Positions 27,360 to 36,763 of a stretch of 64,000 nt of DNA are shown piece by piece (the stretch's first letter is position 1; each line of letters opens with the position of its first letter). The translations under genes were made by a program, and so were the position numbers. Where the stretch lies: contig CAKZKQ010000352.1 of assembly GCA_937123825.1 (NCBI GenBank), positions 1 through 64,000 of the forward strand, in the 5' to 3' direction. A model generated the notes under the pieces. The model was not told where the DNA came from, ran no database searches, and saw only the letters and a program-made list of their open reading frames with translations. Source of the stretch: an uncultured Pseudomonadota bacterium (GTDB taxonomy: Bacteria > Myxococcota_A > Bradymonadia > Bradymonadales > GCA-2716585).

Positions 27360-27387
27360 GCCAAGCGGCCACAAATGGCCGCTTGGC
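27360..27387 (-). terminator. Perfect 11-bp hairpin at the end of the HEAT-repeat gene
   Basis: GCCAAGCGGCC, loop ACAAAT, exact complement (27377-27387). One arm touches the TAG stop. There is no T-run, so termination is possible but not certain. Confidence 0.5.
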
Positions 27388-28190
27388 TACTTTATGGTCC
27401 GCAAAGACCACCAGGCCTGCTCGGCCACGGAGGATGGTGCATTATCCAGCGCCTCCCGAAGCACACCGGCGGCCTCTTGCGCCCTCAACTCTCCCAATCC
27501 GCGCGCTGCAGCTCTGGCCGTTGGGATCACCTCCCATTTGACCAGATGCCTTTGCAACAACGCGATGGCCTGCTTGCGCAACCCTTCATCACAGCAGGCC
27601 AGCTCTGTCATCGCACGCAACATTCGCTCCGCGCAGGGCGAATGTGGTTCGTCTTCGACGACACCCAGCATGACTTCAAACGCGCCTTGGGCCTGGGGCT
27701 TACACATCGCCCCCAAACCCACCGCGGCGTCGAGCCGAACCTGCCAGGCCGGATCGGTCAGTGCATCGGCCAGGGGCTCAAAGCACGCGGGCAACTCCAA
27801 ACGGCCGATCGCCTCCACCGCCACGCGCCGCACCATCGGCGCGTTGTGATGTCGCAGCACCTCCAGCGCCTCGAGCGCCAGTGGGTCTGCCAGGTGGCCA
27901 AGCGCCGCAGCAGCAGCTTTGCGGACCCTCACCGCCGCGCTCTTTGAGGCGCACAGCGCTCGCAAACGGGGCGCGGCAGAGGTCAAGTGAAGGGCAGAAG
28001 CAAGGCGCGCGCCCTGGGCCAGCGCGTTGGGACGCGCATCCTCAAGGGCTGCCAGAGCGACGAGCGTCGCCAGGGTGTGAGCGTGGGGGCTGTGGGCGGC
28101 CTGCTCGCGCAGGCGCTGGGCAGCGCCGATGCGCACAAAGTGCTCGGTCGAAGCCAGCGCTTCGACCAGTTGATGAACGCGATCCTGCAT
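27387..28190 (-). CDS. HEAT-repeat protein
   Basis: 267 residues built almost entirely of helical repeats of about 30 residues with the HEAT/PBS-lyase pattern (APRLRALCASKSAAVRVRKAAAAALGHL, ALEVLRHHNAPMVRRVAVEAIGRL, LADALTDPAWQVRLDAAVGLGAM, plus weaker flanking units). Such proteins are scaffolds for protein-protein contacts. No signal peptide, so probably cytoplasmic. Its start is 22 bp after the stop of the RNA ligase gene on the same strand, so the two are likely co-transcribed. Whether it helps the ligase or merely shares its promoter cannot be told from the sequence. Confidence 0.88.
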   Translation of the reverse strand: MQDRVHQLVEALASTEHFVRIGAAQRLREQAAHSPHAHTLATLVALAALEDARPNALAQGARLASALHLTSAAPRLRALCASKSAAVRVRKAAAAALGHLADPLALEALEVLRHHNAPMVRRVAVEAIGRLELPACFEPLADALTDPAWQVRLDAAVGLGAMCKPQAQGAFEVMLGVVEDEPHSPCAERMLRAMTELACCDEGLRKQAIALLQRHLVKWEVIPTARAAARGLGELRAQEAAGVLREALDNAPSSVAEQAWWSLRTIK

Positions 28191-28212
28191 GAGGGGCCAA
28201 ACCCAGCGGAGG

Positions 28213-29229
28213 TCAGTGGAAGTCGGTGGCGTTTTTGTCCAACGCGTAAGCGTCCGAGATCCACTTCAAGATCGTGCGCCCGGTCAAGGGATTCCAACGC
28301 TCGGTGGTGGGCTTGATCACCGCGCCCTCCATGATGTGCTGCCCCTGACCCACGACGGTCTTGACCCCTTTGCCATTGATGAGTTCGCCAAGGCGAGCAC
28401 GGTCAAAAGCCCCTCGGTAGAGCAGCGGCGCGGTCGAGACCCTGTGGGTGTCACACAACGCCTTGAAGCGGTCGTAATCGACATACCGCCCATCGACACA
28501 GAGGTCAAAGGCCACGTCCTGAACGGCGTTGCTCAGGCCATAGTTCAGGTGCTGGATCTTGCTGCCGTAGACCTCTTTGTAGATCAGCGCCGTGCGCCCA
28601 TTGCCAATGGCCTCGCGCAGCAGCGCCCGGGTCGCCTCATCAAAGGTGCGCCAATAGGTCGACTCGGGGTCTTGCTTGCGCCGATGTCTGTGGCTTGAGG
28701 CCATAAAGACCTCCTGGCCGTCCTCATCAATGAAGAGGGCGTGGATGCAGTTGGTGCCGTGGACCTTCTCGGTGGCGATGACCTCTTCGCCCTCTTCAAA
28801 GAGCGTCGGGTAGTTCTTGATGTTCTCGATGTTGGTGTAATGGGTCAGCGCCGGGTGCGGCGGCAGGATGTCCCCGCTGGTGACCCGGATCGGCGGCTCG
28901 AACTTGGTGATGCCCAGCGCCTCGGTCAGGTCGGTGCCCACCGGGTGGTCGCCCTCGTTGGCCATGATGAGTCCATAAGACACCGCACCGCGCAGCTTGG
29001 CGGCCCGCACACGACCGTTGGACAGATAACGCGTCACTCCGATGCGATCACTCAAATCCACAGGCAGCACGGCATCCACAGGGATGTACACGACGGACTG
29101 TCCGGGTTGATAGACGTCCTTGGGGACCACACAGGTCCATCCAAGGACCGAGGCGATCTCCAGGCGATCAGCGTTGGGGTGCGCGTTGATGTCCAATACG
29201 GGCGTGACGACGACTTTAAGGGTGCTCAT
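28213..29229 (-). CDS. RNA ligase, Rnl5-type (DraRnl-like)
   Basis: 338 residues from ATG 29229 (GGAG upstream); the frame continues upstream to 29676 across the divergent promoter region, without support. An N-terminal OB-type module (about 1-110, ADRLEIASVLGWTCVVP, LRGAVSYGLIM) precedes a nucleotidyltransferase domain. The latter has motif I Lys155 in EKVHGTN, motif III-like ALIYKEVYG (Glu219), motif IV EGAVIKP (Glu301) and motif V ILKWISD (Lys322). This order, OB first then ligase core, is that of the Deinococcus DRB0094/Rnl5 family. These ligases seal 3'-OH/5'-phosphate nicks, preferring RNA on the 3'-OH side. All catalytic residues appear intact. The gene leads a probable two-gene unit with the HEAT protein. 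Confidence 0.92.
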   Translation of the reverse strand: MSTLKVVVTPVLDINAHPNADRLEIASVLGWTCVVPKDVYQPGQSVVYIPVDAVLPVDLSDRIGVTRYLSNGRVRAAKLRGAVSYGLIMANEGDHPVGTDLTEALGITKFEPPIRVTSGDILPPHPALTHYTNIENIKNYPTLFEEGEEVIATEKVHGTNCIHALFIDEDGQEVFMASSHRHRRKQDPESTYWRTFDEATRALLREAIGNGRTALIYKEVYGSKIQHLNYGLSNAVQDVAFDLCVDGRYVDYDRFKALCDTHRVSTAPLLYRGAFDRARLGELINGKGVKTVVGQGQHIMEGAVIKPTTERWNPLTGRTILKWISDAYALDKNATDFH

Positions 29230-29454
29230 GGGCGTTGTACTCCACAATTTCACTCGTGATGGTCGCGGGGTGCGGGTCAATCTGGGTCTTGTCCGCGCAC
29301 ATGCAAGGCCCCAGCGCCACAAGCGCTCGCTTTTAACAGGTTCGCGACGCCCACGACCGCCCGCTCGCCGTGCTCCTGGTTTCAAACACACCGCGATTGG
29401 GGTACTTTGGGCCCCAAAACACCAGGCATCTGACCTGCAACGCGGTGAAAGAGC

Positions 29455-30399
29455 ATGATGGACCCCCAACGGACGCTGGTGATCGTCAACCCAGCGGCAC
29501 GAAACGGACAAGTGGGCAGAGATTGGACCCAACTTCAGGCGCTGCTGGAGTCGGCGCTGGGCCCATGCCACTTTGAACACACCCAAAGGGCAGGTCACGC
29601 CGCCGAAATGGCCCATAAAGCGGCCCTCGGCAGTGACTTTGACACCGTTTTGTCCATGGGGGGCGACGGAACCCACGGCGATGTCATCAACGGCCTGATG
29701 AATGCGCAGGTTTCGCCTGACAAGATCGCCTTTGGGCCGCTCCCCACAGGGACCGGCGGTGACTTTTGCCGCTTGATCGAGGGCGATCGCGACCTCGAAG
29801 CCACCGCCAAAGCGCTCAGGGCCTCCAAAGGCACGCTGATCGACGTGGGTGAAGCCATTTACCAGGGCCTCGACGGCAAGGAAGCCAGCCGCTACTTCCT
29901 GAACATGGCCTCGTGCGGCATGAATGGGCTGGTCGACAAGCTCGTCAACACCTCCAGCAAGCGCCTGGGCGGCAAGTTGTCCTTCTTTCTGGCCACGGCG
30001 CGCGCCAGAATGGTCTACAAACCCGTGCGCGCGGACCTTTTGATCGACGGAGAGACCGTCGGGCAGTGGACCATCGACTCCATCTGCGCCTGCAACGGCC
30101 GTTTTGCGGGCGGAGGGATGCTCTTTGCGCCGAACGCCAGCCTGAACGACGGCCTATTGGACGTGGTCGTGACCGCCGTGGCCTCTTTTCCCTACCAGTT
30201 GCGCATGATGCAGCGCGTCTATGAGGGCACACACGACCAGATGGACCACATCCACACCTTCAGAGGGGCCCACATCGAGGTCAGACCGCTGATGGAGAAG
30301 GCCTACATGGACATTGACGGTGAATACACTGGCATCGCACCGGCCCAGTTCATCGCCCGGCCCTCCAGATTGACGCTCCTGGGGCTCAAATCCGCCTGA
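29455..30399 (+). CDS. Diacylglycerol/lipid kinase family protein (YegS/DgkB-like)
   Basis: 314 residues from ATG 29455 (a second ATG follows directly). A DAGK-type catalytic domain: VIVNPAARNG (about 9-18), the nucleotide loop LSMGGDGTHGDVINGL with GGDGT at 69-73, and LPTGTGGDFCR near 96-106, where most family members have GTGNDFAR. The C-terminal beta-sandwich carries ACNGRFAGGGMLFAPNASLNDGLLDV, the conserved catalytic-Asp region. It phosphorylates a lipid such as diacylglycerol at the inner membrane face; the real substrate is unknown. It diverges from the RNA ligase gene across 225 bp and converges with the next gene. Confidence 0.92.
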   Translation: MMDPQRTLVIVNPAARNGQVGRDWTQLQALLESALGPCHFEHTQRAGHAAEMAHKAALGSDFDTVLSMGGDGTHGDVINGLMNAQVSPDKIAFGPLPTGTGGDFCRLIEGDRDLEATAKALRASKGTLIDVGEAIYQGLDGKEASRYFLNMASCGMNGLVDKLVNTSSKRLGGKLSFFLATARARMVYKPVRADLLIDGETVGQWTIDSICACNGRFAGGGMLFAPNASLNDGLLDVVVTAVASFPYQLRMMQRVYEGTHDQMDHIHTFRGAHIEVRPLMEKAYMDIDGEYTGIAPAQFIARPSRLTLLGLKSA

Positions 30400-30431
30400 A
30401 CGACAGCACGCCGGCCAAAGAGCGCAGTGAT

Positions 30432-31202
30432 TCAGCGGCGACAGGGCCTGGCCAGCGCGTCGATGATGTTCTTCATCAGCGCCTCAGAGGTCTCGTGCTG
30501 GGATGCGTCCTTGATCCAGTCCTGATCGGTGGTCGTCATCAGCGGCCTGGAACCCGCGCAGAAGTTCCAGCCCACCTCTTGCCCCTTGTTTCCAAGCAGA
30601 AAGGGGCTCAACCCCGAACCTTTGGCGTCGAGCCCCCACCAGAAGTAGGTCAGCGGCTCCACCTTTTGGGGGGCGCGGCCAATATCGCCCACAACCTTCA
30701 CCGGTTGCAGGTCTCCAGACAGCTCATTGCCCCAGGAGATCGACCCTCCAAAGTAGGACACCAGCTTCTGGTAGGCGACATTGCCCGGGAAGTTCACCTT
30801 GTACTCGGTCTGCAGGTAGACCCCCCCGCGGTTCTTGAGGAACCTTGAGATCGCGCCAACCCGAGCGCGCTCAAGCGGCAGCAGCGCCGAGGCGACGATG
30901 AGCACGTCGGTCCGGTCAAGGTTGCTGGGGTTGTCCAGGAAGTCGTACCCCACCACGGTCGCCTTGTGGCCCATGGCCTGCGCCACACGGCGCCACTCAT
31001 CATCCATGATGTGGCCACCATTCTTGCTCTTGCTCTCAATGATGGTCACGGTCCACGGCGCCGAAGGCGTGCCCCGCTTGCGGCTGCGGTGGGGAATTTG
31101 CCCCCCGTCGACCAGGGACGGAGCCACGACCGCCCAGGCCATCCCAAAGACCAGGACGCAAACAAGCTGAAAACCAAAGCGGCGGACAAGACAACTGGAC
31201 AT
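30432..31202 (-). CDS. Exported hypothetical protein, GATase-like/ThuA-like fold suspected
   Basis: 256 residues if started at ATG 31202; ATGs at 31217 and 31244 are also in frame and none has a clear Shine-Dalgarno sequence. A signal anchor or signal peptide is at about 8-30 (FGFQLVCVLVFGMAWAVVA). The mature part begins with a strand (WTVTIIES) and continues with alternating helices and strands (DRTDVLIVASALLPLERARVGAISRFLKNRGGVYLQTEYKV). This reads like the class-I glutamine-amidotransferase-like fold seen in ThuA and GldG-type proteins. No catalytic Cys-His pair stands out, so a non-enzymatic role is likely. Convergent with the lipid kinase. Confidence 0.65.
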   Translation of the reverse strand: MSSCLVRRFGFQLVCVLVFGMAWAVVAPSLVDGGQIPHRSRKRGTPSAPWTVTIIESKSKNGGHIMDDEWRRVAQAMGHKATVVGYDFLDNPSNLDRTDVLIVASALLPLERARVGAISRFLKNRGGVYLQTEYKVNFPGNVAYQKLVSYFGGSISWGNELSGDLQPVKVVGDIGRAPQKVEPLTYFWWGLDAKGSGLSPFLLGNKGQEVGWNFCAGSRPLMTTTDQDWIKDASQHETSEALMKNIIDALARPCRR

Positions 31203-31446
31203 CGGGACAAACCCCATAGAGGTGCGGCAGTGACGCCATGACACCCCATAAACGGTGTCCTTGTAAACCGTCTAAGAGCGTTCCATGGCCGGAGACATCC
31301 ATTGGACGCTCAAAGCGCTCCCTTTTGATGGGTGGGTCTGGTAACACAAGGGCGCACCCAAAAAGCACACCGCGCGGCACCCTCCAAACACGCGCATGTC
31401 ATCACACCACGCGGGGAAGCTCGCCGTGCAGCACCAAGGGAGGCCT

Positions 31447-31452
31447 GAGGGG
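31447..31452 (+). promoter_or_regulatory. Shine-Dalgarno-like G-rich run deciding the BRCT-LRR start
   Basis: GAGGGG directly before ATG 31453, with GGAGG a further 4 bp upstream (31439-31443). Spacing from GGAGG to the ATG is about 9 bp, favouring this start over 31396. Confidence 0.5.
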
Positions 31453-33000
31453 ATGGACTGGCAAAACAAACGGGTGGTTGTGGCCGGGCGCTTTGCCCGC
31501 AGGACCCAACACGAACTGGAACGAGAGCTGCGGGACGCTGGCGCAAAGGTCTCGGGGCGCCTCTCTGGCCAAACAGACTACCTGATCGCAGGCTCGGCCT
31601 CCGGATCCAAGCTCTCCGTGGCCTGGACCCTCAACACACCGGTCATCGACGAGCAACAATACGAAGCGCTGCGCCGCGGAGAGCCCGTAGACCCCTCAAA
31701 ATCCCGACACGCCAAAGGCAACGCCCCCAAAGGGCCGTCCATCGCCTCAAATGACGCGCTTGAACGCCTCAGAATGCTCCTTCATGGTGCGCTGAACACG
31801 GAGGCATGGGGCAATGTCTGCCAAGTGCTTGACCTTTGCGACGAAGACACCCTCGAAATCGCGGTGGATTACGTACAAAACGCCACCAAAGAGCGCCATG
31901 GGACGTACCTGACCCCCGCCCTCTTCACCGCGCAAGGGTTTTCACGGGGAAATGTCCACTGGTACGACCTCCACCAACGCCTAACCCCACAATGTGACCC
32001 ATGCTTCATGCCCCTTACGTGGCAAAAAGAGCTGCTCGCCGGTCACCAAAGCATCAAATACCGCGCGGTCACCACCTTCGGCATCAACCACGGCACCCGA
32101 TTCAACGCCACACTCTCCAAACACCTCACGCAAAGCCCCCACTTTGAACAGATCAAGCACCTCTACCTGGGCCGGTACAAGCTCGGCAAGCGGTTTTGGC
32201 GCCAGTTGGCAACCTCCGACGCCTACCCCAACGCAACATTCCTGGACTTGAGCCTGACCGACATCGACAACGACATGCTAGACGGGATCCTTCAATCTCC
32301 GCAGTGGGCAGGGCTCAAAGGGCTGGATCTCTCGGAAATCTACCTTGAACAGCTCCCGCAGCGCCTTCCAACGGGGCTAAAGACCCTCAGCCTGTCGCTC
32401 AACCTCCTCTACCGCCACGCCGATGCGCTGGCGGAGGTCTTTGATGGGGTTCAACTCAGAGAATTGTCCCTCAACAGCAACGGAATGACCCAGGAACACC
32501 TGGCGACCTTCTTGAAGAAACCAATCGATGGCCTCAAAACCCTCGAAACCCTTTCGCTGCGACACAACCCACTCCACGACGCAGGCATCAAAGTGCTCGC
32601 CGCAGCCACATGGATGGACCAACTGCGCCTGCTGGACCTGCAACACACCACCATGAGGACAGAAGGCGCCGTATTCTTGGCCAACGCACCACATCTGGCC
32701 AGCCTGGAGACGCTCTTGTTGGATATTGACCCCAAAATGATCGGCGCACGGGGTCAATGGGCGCTCCTTCGGTCACCCCACCTGAGCGAAACCGTTAAAG
32801 AAGGCCTCAAAACACGCTGGCATACGCTCTATTCAGAACCCAACGCCCCCAAAAGCGCCTCACAAGGCACCAGCACCCACCGCTCTGCCCCACAAGAGAA
32901 TGACAACACCCCCAGAGACACCGCACCACCAGGCACAGGTGGGGTGCTCCAACGTCTGGCCCAGGCCTGGAAGCGCTTCACAGGCTCAACAGATCGCTGA
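31453..33000 (+). CDS. BRCT domain fused to leucine-rich repeats
   Basis: 515 residues from ATG 31453, chosen because GAGGGG sits immediately upstream and the BRCT domain starts at once (WQNKRVVVAGRFARRTQHELERELRDAGAKVSGRLSGQTDYLIAG, about 2-50); the earlier ATG at 31396 lacks this. Residues 100-200 are helical and resemble the small domain that precedes LRRs in many myxobacterial proteins. From about 235 to 460 there are at least six LRR units of the ribonuclease-inhibitor kind (FLDLSLTDI, LKGLDLSEIYLEQLPQRLPTGLKTLSLSLNLL, LRELSLNSNGM, LETLSLRHNPL, LRLLDLQHTTM). The tail is low-complexity. Cytoplasmic by appearance. BRCT domains bind phosphopeptides or DNA ends; a role is not obvious. Confidence 0.85.
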   Translation: MDWQNKRVVVAGRFARRTQHELERELRDAGAKVSGRLSGQTDYLIAGSASGSKLSVAWTLNTPVIDEQQYEALRRGEPVDPSKSRHAKGNAPKGPSIASNDALERLRMLLHGALNTEAWGNVCQVLDLCDEDTLEIAVDYVQNATKERHGTYLTPALFTAQGFSRGNVHWYDLHQRLTPQCDPCFMPLTWQKELLAGHQSIKYRAVTTFGINHGTRFNATLSKHLTQSPHFEQIKHLYLGRYKLGKRFWRQLATSDAYPNATFLDLSLTDIDNDMLDGILQSPQWAGLKGLDLSEIYLEQLPQRLPTGLKTLSLSLNLLYRHADALAEVFDGVQLRELSLNSNGMTQEHLATFLKKPIDGLKTLETLSLRHNPLHDAGIKVLAAATWMDQLRLLDLQHTTMRTEGAVFLANAPHLASLETLLLDIDPKMIGARGQWALLRSPHLSETVKEGLKTRWHTLYSEPNAPKSASQGTSTHRSAPQENDNTPRDTAPPGTGGVLQRLAQAWKRFTGSTDR

Positions 33001-33428
33001 CGCGCACAGGGACTCCATCACCCACCCTCCACACCATCGCCTGGAGCCACCACCCCACACAGGGAACCCTTGCCCCAGCCTCATTGTCCCCCCCCAACGG
33101 ATCACAACGGCAACGCCACATGGACGACCCCAGGCGTTCACTCAAAGGGCCAACGCCATGGAATCAGGGGCCACCAGAGCGCACCTGGGCTCTGGTGGCC
33201 CCTGCGTGGGCAAAAGTGACAGGGAAGTGACAGCCTCCAAATCGTCATTGGCGGTGTTCAAGGCGATTGAAGGGGGTTCGGTTCTGCTTTATAGTGGGCG
33301 CCATCGTCGAGTTTTGGACCCTGCGGGCCGCACGGGCGGCATCTTTGCCCGAAATGCGCTCGCCAGGCCGTCTGCACGATCACTAGACCCCTGTGATGCC
33401 TTGCTTTGAATGAGGCCCCGGAGAATTC
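33001..33428. other. Intergenic region between BRCT-LRR gene and semialdehyde dehydrogenase gene
   Basis: 428 bp without a supported gene. It holds a strong hairpin (33166-33203) and, near 33240-33330, a region that could carry the promoter of the downstream catabolic gene; I see no consensus promoter. Confidence 0.5.
33166..33203. terminator. Perfect 15-bp hairpin
   Basis: AGGGGCCACCAGAGC (33166-33180), loop of 8, and its exact complement (33189-33203). Very stable; no T-run on the plus strand. Probably ends the BRCT-LRR transcript 165 bp after its stop codon. Confidence 0.6.
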
Positions 33429-34922
33429 ATGAGCCAGTTCCCGTTCGCCAAGCGCGACTACGAGTTTCAGAAGTACGTTGACTGCCACAACTGGATCGGC
33501 GGCCAGTGGGTCCCGTCCACCAGCGGCAAGACCATCGACGTGGTCAATCCTCGCCATGGTCAGGTGATGGGCACCGTGTCCTGGTCGGGCTCGGAAGACG
33601 TGGCCAAGGCTGTTGAGGCCGCCCGCGCCGCCCTGCCTGGCTGGAAGGCCACGCCCTGGAAAGAGCGCGTGCAGGTCCTCTTCCGCGTCAAGCAGATCAT
33701 GGAAGAGAACCTCGACGAACTCAGCTGGCTCCTGTCTCACGAAAACGGCAAGACCATCGCCCAGGCCTGCGGCAGTGTCCTCAAGGGCATCGAGTGCGTG
33801 GAGTTTGGCACCTCGCTGCCCAACATGGCCGGCGGCGACCAGCTCGACGTCAGCCGAGGCATCAACTGCAAGGTCACCCACGAACCCGAGGGAATCTGCG
33901 CCGGCATCGTGCCCTTCAACTTCCCCACCATGGTCCCGCTGTGGATGCTGCCCCAGGCCCTGGTCAGCGGCAACGTCTTTGTCCTCAAGCCCTCCGAGCA
34001 GGTCCCCTACGGCTCCATGCGCCTGGCCGAGATCTTCAAAGAGGCAGGGCTGCCCGACGGTGTCCTGAACATCGTCAACGGCGGCAAAGAGTCCGTCGAG
34101 GCCCTGTGCGACCACCCCGAGATCCGCGCGCTGGCCTTTGTCGGCTCCACCCGCGTGGCCAAGCTCGTCTACGAGCGCAGCGCCAAGACCGGCAAGAAGG
34201 TCCTGGCCCTTGGCGGCGCCAAGAACCACCTGGTCGTCGTGCCCGACGCAGAGCCCGAGTTGACCGCCTCCACGGTCGTCGCCTCGGCCTACGGCTGCGC
34301 CGGCCAGCGCTGCATGGCGGCGGCAGTGATGATCGCCGTCGGCGACGTGGACCACATCGTCGAGAAGATGGTCGAGAAGGCCAACACGATGGAACTTGGC
34401 CAGGACATGGGTTCGGTCATCAACCCCGAGAGCGCCTCCAGGATCGAAGGCTACATCAACGACGCCGAAAAACGCGGCGCCAAGATCCTGGTCGACGGGC
34501 GCGGCGCAAAGGTCAACGGCCACGAAGGCAGTTGGGTTGGCCCGACCATCATCGACAACGTCACCCCCGACATGCCTGCGGGCTACGAAGAGATCTTTGG
34601 CCCGGTGCTCTCCATCATCCGCGTCAAGACCCTCGATGAGGCCATCAAGGTCGAAAACGGCAACCCTTACGGCAACGCCGCGGCCATCTTCACCACCAAC
34701 GGTGGCGTGGCCCGCTACGCCACCGACCGCTTCCAGGCGGGCATGTGCGGCGTGAACATCGGCGTGCCGGTCCCCCGTGAACCCTTCGCCTTTGGCGGCT
34801 GGAACCACAGCAAGTTCGGCGCCGGAGACGTCACCGGCAACGACGGCTTCCGCTTCTGGACTCGTCCTCGCAAAGTCACCCAGCGCTGGGAGATGGCCAC
34901 CGACGCCACCTGGATGAGTTGA
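33429..34922 (+). CDS. mmsA: CoA-acylating (methyl)malonate-semialdehyde dehydrogenase
   Basis: 497 residues from ATG 33429 behind GGAG. An aldehyde dehydrogenase of the MmsA/IolA branch, which oxidises malonate or methylmalonate semialdehyde with NAD+ and CoA to acetyl- or propionyl-CoA. Diagnostic segments are present: INCKVTHEPEGICAGIVPFNFPTMVPLWMLP, ALGGAKNHLVV (most ALDHs have a different Glu-containing loop here), catalytic Cys295 in CAGQRCMA, and PREPFAFGGWNHSKFG near the C-terminus. Length matches the family. It heads a plus-strand group with a nucleobase permease and an omega-aminotransferase, next to dihydropyrimidine dehydrogenase genes. Its likely job is therefore the last step of uracil or thymine breakdown. 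Confidence 0.93.
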   Translation: MSQFPFAKRDYEFQKYVDCHNWIGGQWVPSTSGKTIDVVNPRHGQVMGTVSWSGSEDVAKAVEAARAALPGWKATPWKERVQVLFRVKQIMEENLDELSWLLSHENGKTIAQACGSVLKGIECVEFGTSLPNMAGGDQLDVSRGINCKVTHEPEGICAGIVPFNFPTMVPLWMLPQALVSGNVFVLKPSEQVPYGSMRLAEIFKEAGLPDGVLNIVNGGKESVEALCDHPEIRALAFVGSTRVAKLVYERSAKTGKKVLALGGAKNHLVVVPDAEPELTASTVVASAYGCAGQRCMAAAVMIAVGDVDHIVEKMVEKANTMELGQDMGSVINPESASRIEGYINDAEKRGAKILVDGRGAKVNGHEGSWVGPTIIDNVTPDMPAGYEEIFGPVLSIIRVKTLDEAIKVENGNPYGNAAAIFTTNGGVARYATDRFQAGMCGVNIGVPVPREPFAFGGWNHSKFGAGDVTGNDGFRFWTRPRKVTQRWEMATDATWMS

Positions 34923-35122
34923 ACACAACCGCCGCAGGACGACGCCCGACCCGGGCTCTCCGCGTGCTGTGACGACCAGCCCGCGCCGCCACCTCAAGAC
35001 CATGGTGGTGCCACAAGGGGTTGGCGTCCAAGACCACAGCGCCGCAAGGGCGCTCACACCCACAGCAGCGGCCCCCACCATGTGCGCGGCCGCTTTGTGC
35101 CGCCAAGGAGGGGAAACCGCGC

Positions 35123-36604
35123 ATGCTCAACAACCCAGATCCAAACCTTGTCAACGATGACTTGAAGCCAGTGCCCGAAGGAGAGCGGCACTGGAACGTC
35201 CTGAGCATGGCCAGCCTCTGGGTGGGGATGGTCGTCTGTGTGCCGACGTACATGCTGGCCGCCGGCTTGATCAAAGAAGGCATGAGCTGGCAGCAGGCCG
35301 TGGTCACGATCATGCTGGGCAACCTGATTGTCCTGGTCCCCATGATCCTCAACGGCCACCCAGGCACCCGCTACGGCATCCCCTTTCCAGTCCTGGCCCG
35401 GGCAAGTTGGGGCATCAACGGCTCTCACATCCCCTCGGTGCTGCGCGCTCTGGTCGCCTGCGGCTGGTTTGGCATCCAGACCTGGATCGGAGGGGCCGCG
35501 ATCTACCAATTGGCCGGCACATTCTTCGGCGCGGGCTTTGGCGGGGCGGATTTGCCGGTTTTGGGCATCAACATCGCCGAGTTCATCTGCTTTTTGCTCT
35601 TCTGGGGCATTCAGATCGTCATTGTCTGGCGCGGTGTGGAGTCGATACGCTTGCTGGAGACCCTGGCCGCACCGTTTTTGATCCTCATGGGGCTGGCGCT
35701 GCTGGGCTGGGCGTACTTCAAGGCCGGTGGTTTTGGCGAAATGCTCTCGGCACCGAGCCAATTTGACGCCGGTCAGCCGCGCGAAGGCGAGTTTTGGAAG
35801 GTGTTTTTCCCTTCACTGACGGCGATGGTTGGATTTTGGGCCACGTTGTCGCTCAACATCCCTGATTTTACGCGCTACGCCAAGACGCAAAAGGACCAGA
35901 TCCTGGGTCAGGCGCTGGGTTTGCCGACCACAATGACGCTCTTCGCCTTCATCGGCGTGGCCGTCACCAGCGCGACGGTGGTGATCTACGGCGAGCCGAT
36001 TTGGGATGTGACGGTGCTGCTGGGCAAGATGGGTGGTGGGTTTGCGGTGGTGGTGTCGCTCTTTGCGCTGACGATCGCCACATTGTCCACCAACATCGCC
36101 GCCAATGTGGTCTCTCCGGCCAATGTCTTCATCAACATCGCCCCTCAAAAGGTCACCTTCACGATGGGCGCCATGATTACGGCGGGTCTGGGCATCGCGA
36201 TCTTCCCCTGGAAGCTCATTGAATCGACCGGCGGCTACATTTTCACGTGGTTGATCGGTTATTCGGCGCTGCTGGGCCCCATCGGCGGCATTTTGATCAT
36301 CGATTACTTCCTCTTCAGGCGCACTGAGCTTGATCTGGATGGCCTTTACAAGCGCCAGGGCCCTTATGCTTACGCCGGCGGCTTCAACCCGGTGGCGATC
36401 GTGGCCTTTGTGATCGCGGTGCTGCCCAACCTGCCGGGCTTTTTGAAAGCTGCCGGGGCTCTGGAGACCGTTTCACCGGTCTTTGAGACCATTTACACCT
36501 ACGCCTGGTTCGTTGGATTCGCGATCGCGGGCGTGCTCTACTATGCGGGCATGATGCTGACGCCCTTTGGACGCGGCTCGTTGGACTCGACGCCGCAGAA
36601 ATGA
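35123..36604 (+). CDS. NCS1-family nucleobase/hydantoin permease
   Basis: 493 residues from ATG 35123 behind AAGGAGGGG (35105-35113); the frame is open further upstream but without a start signal. About twelve membrane helices. Typical NCS1 features: the first helix WNVLSMASLWVGMVVCVPTYML, NGHPGTRYGIPFPVLARASWG, and the middle GLPTTMTLFAFIGVAVT and NIAANVVSPANVFINIAP segments. Members carry cytosine, uracil, allantoin or hydantoins by sodium or proton symport. Its position among pyrimidine-degradation genes points to uracil, thymine or a dihydropyrimidine as substrate. Confidence 0.92.
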   Translation: MLNNPDPNLVNDDLKPVPEGERHWNVLSMASLWVGMVVCVPTYMLAAGLIKEGMSWQQAVVTIMLGNLIVLVPMILNGHPGTRYGIPFPVLARASWGINGSHIPSVLRALVACGWFGIQTWIGGAAIYQLAGTFFGAGFGGADLPVLGINIAEFICFLLFWGIQIVIVWRGVESIRLLETLAAPFLILMGLALLGWAYFKAGGFGEMLSAPSQFDAGQPREGEFWKVFFPSLTAMVGFWATLSLNIPDFTRYAKTQKDQILGQALGLPTTMTLFAFIGVAVTSATVVIYGEPIWDVTVLLGKMGGGFAVVVSLFALTIATLSTNIAANVVSPANVFINIAPQKVTFTMGAMITAGLGIAIFPWKLIESTGGYIFTWLIGYSALLGPIGGILIIDYFLFRRTELDLDGLYKRQGPYAYAGGFNPVAIVAFVIAVLPNLPGFLKAAGALETVSPVFETIYTYAWFVGFAIAGVLYYAGMMLTPFGRGSLDSTPQK

Positions 36605-36763
36605 TGGTGGACGGCAGTGGGACGGCGCCCCGATGCGCCCAAAGCTGCCGCAGCGCACACCGCCCAGGGTGCTCCTGGCGACAGTGACCGTGCCCTTGAC
36701 CTTCAAAACAACAGACAATGCCCTGCGAAGGGCGTGTGAAGACACACCACACAAGGATTGAAG

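Noticed and set aside
29230..29676. N-terminal extension of the RNA ligase frame
   Set aside because: Crosses the divergent promoter region and overlaps the lipid kinase gene; the OB module starts right after ATG 29229.
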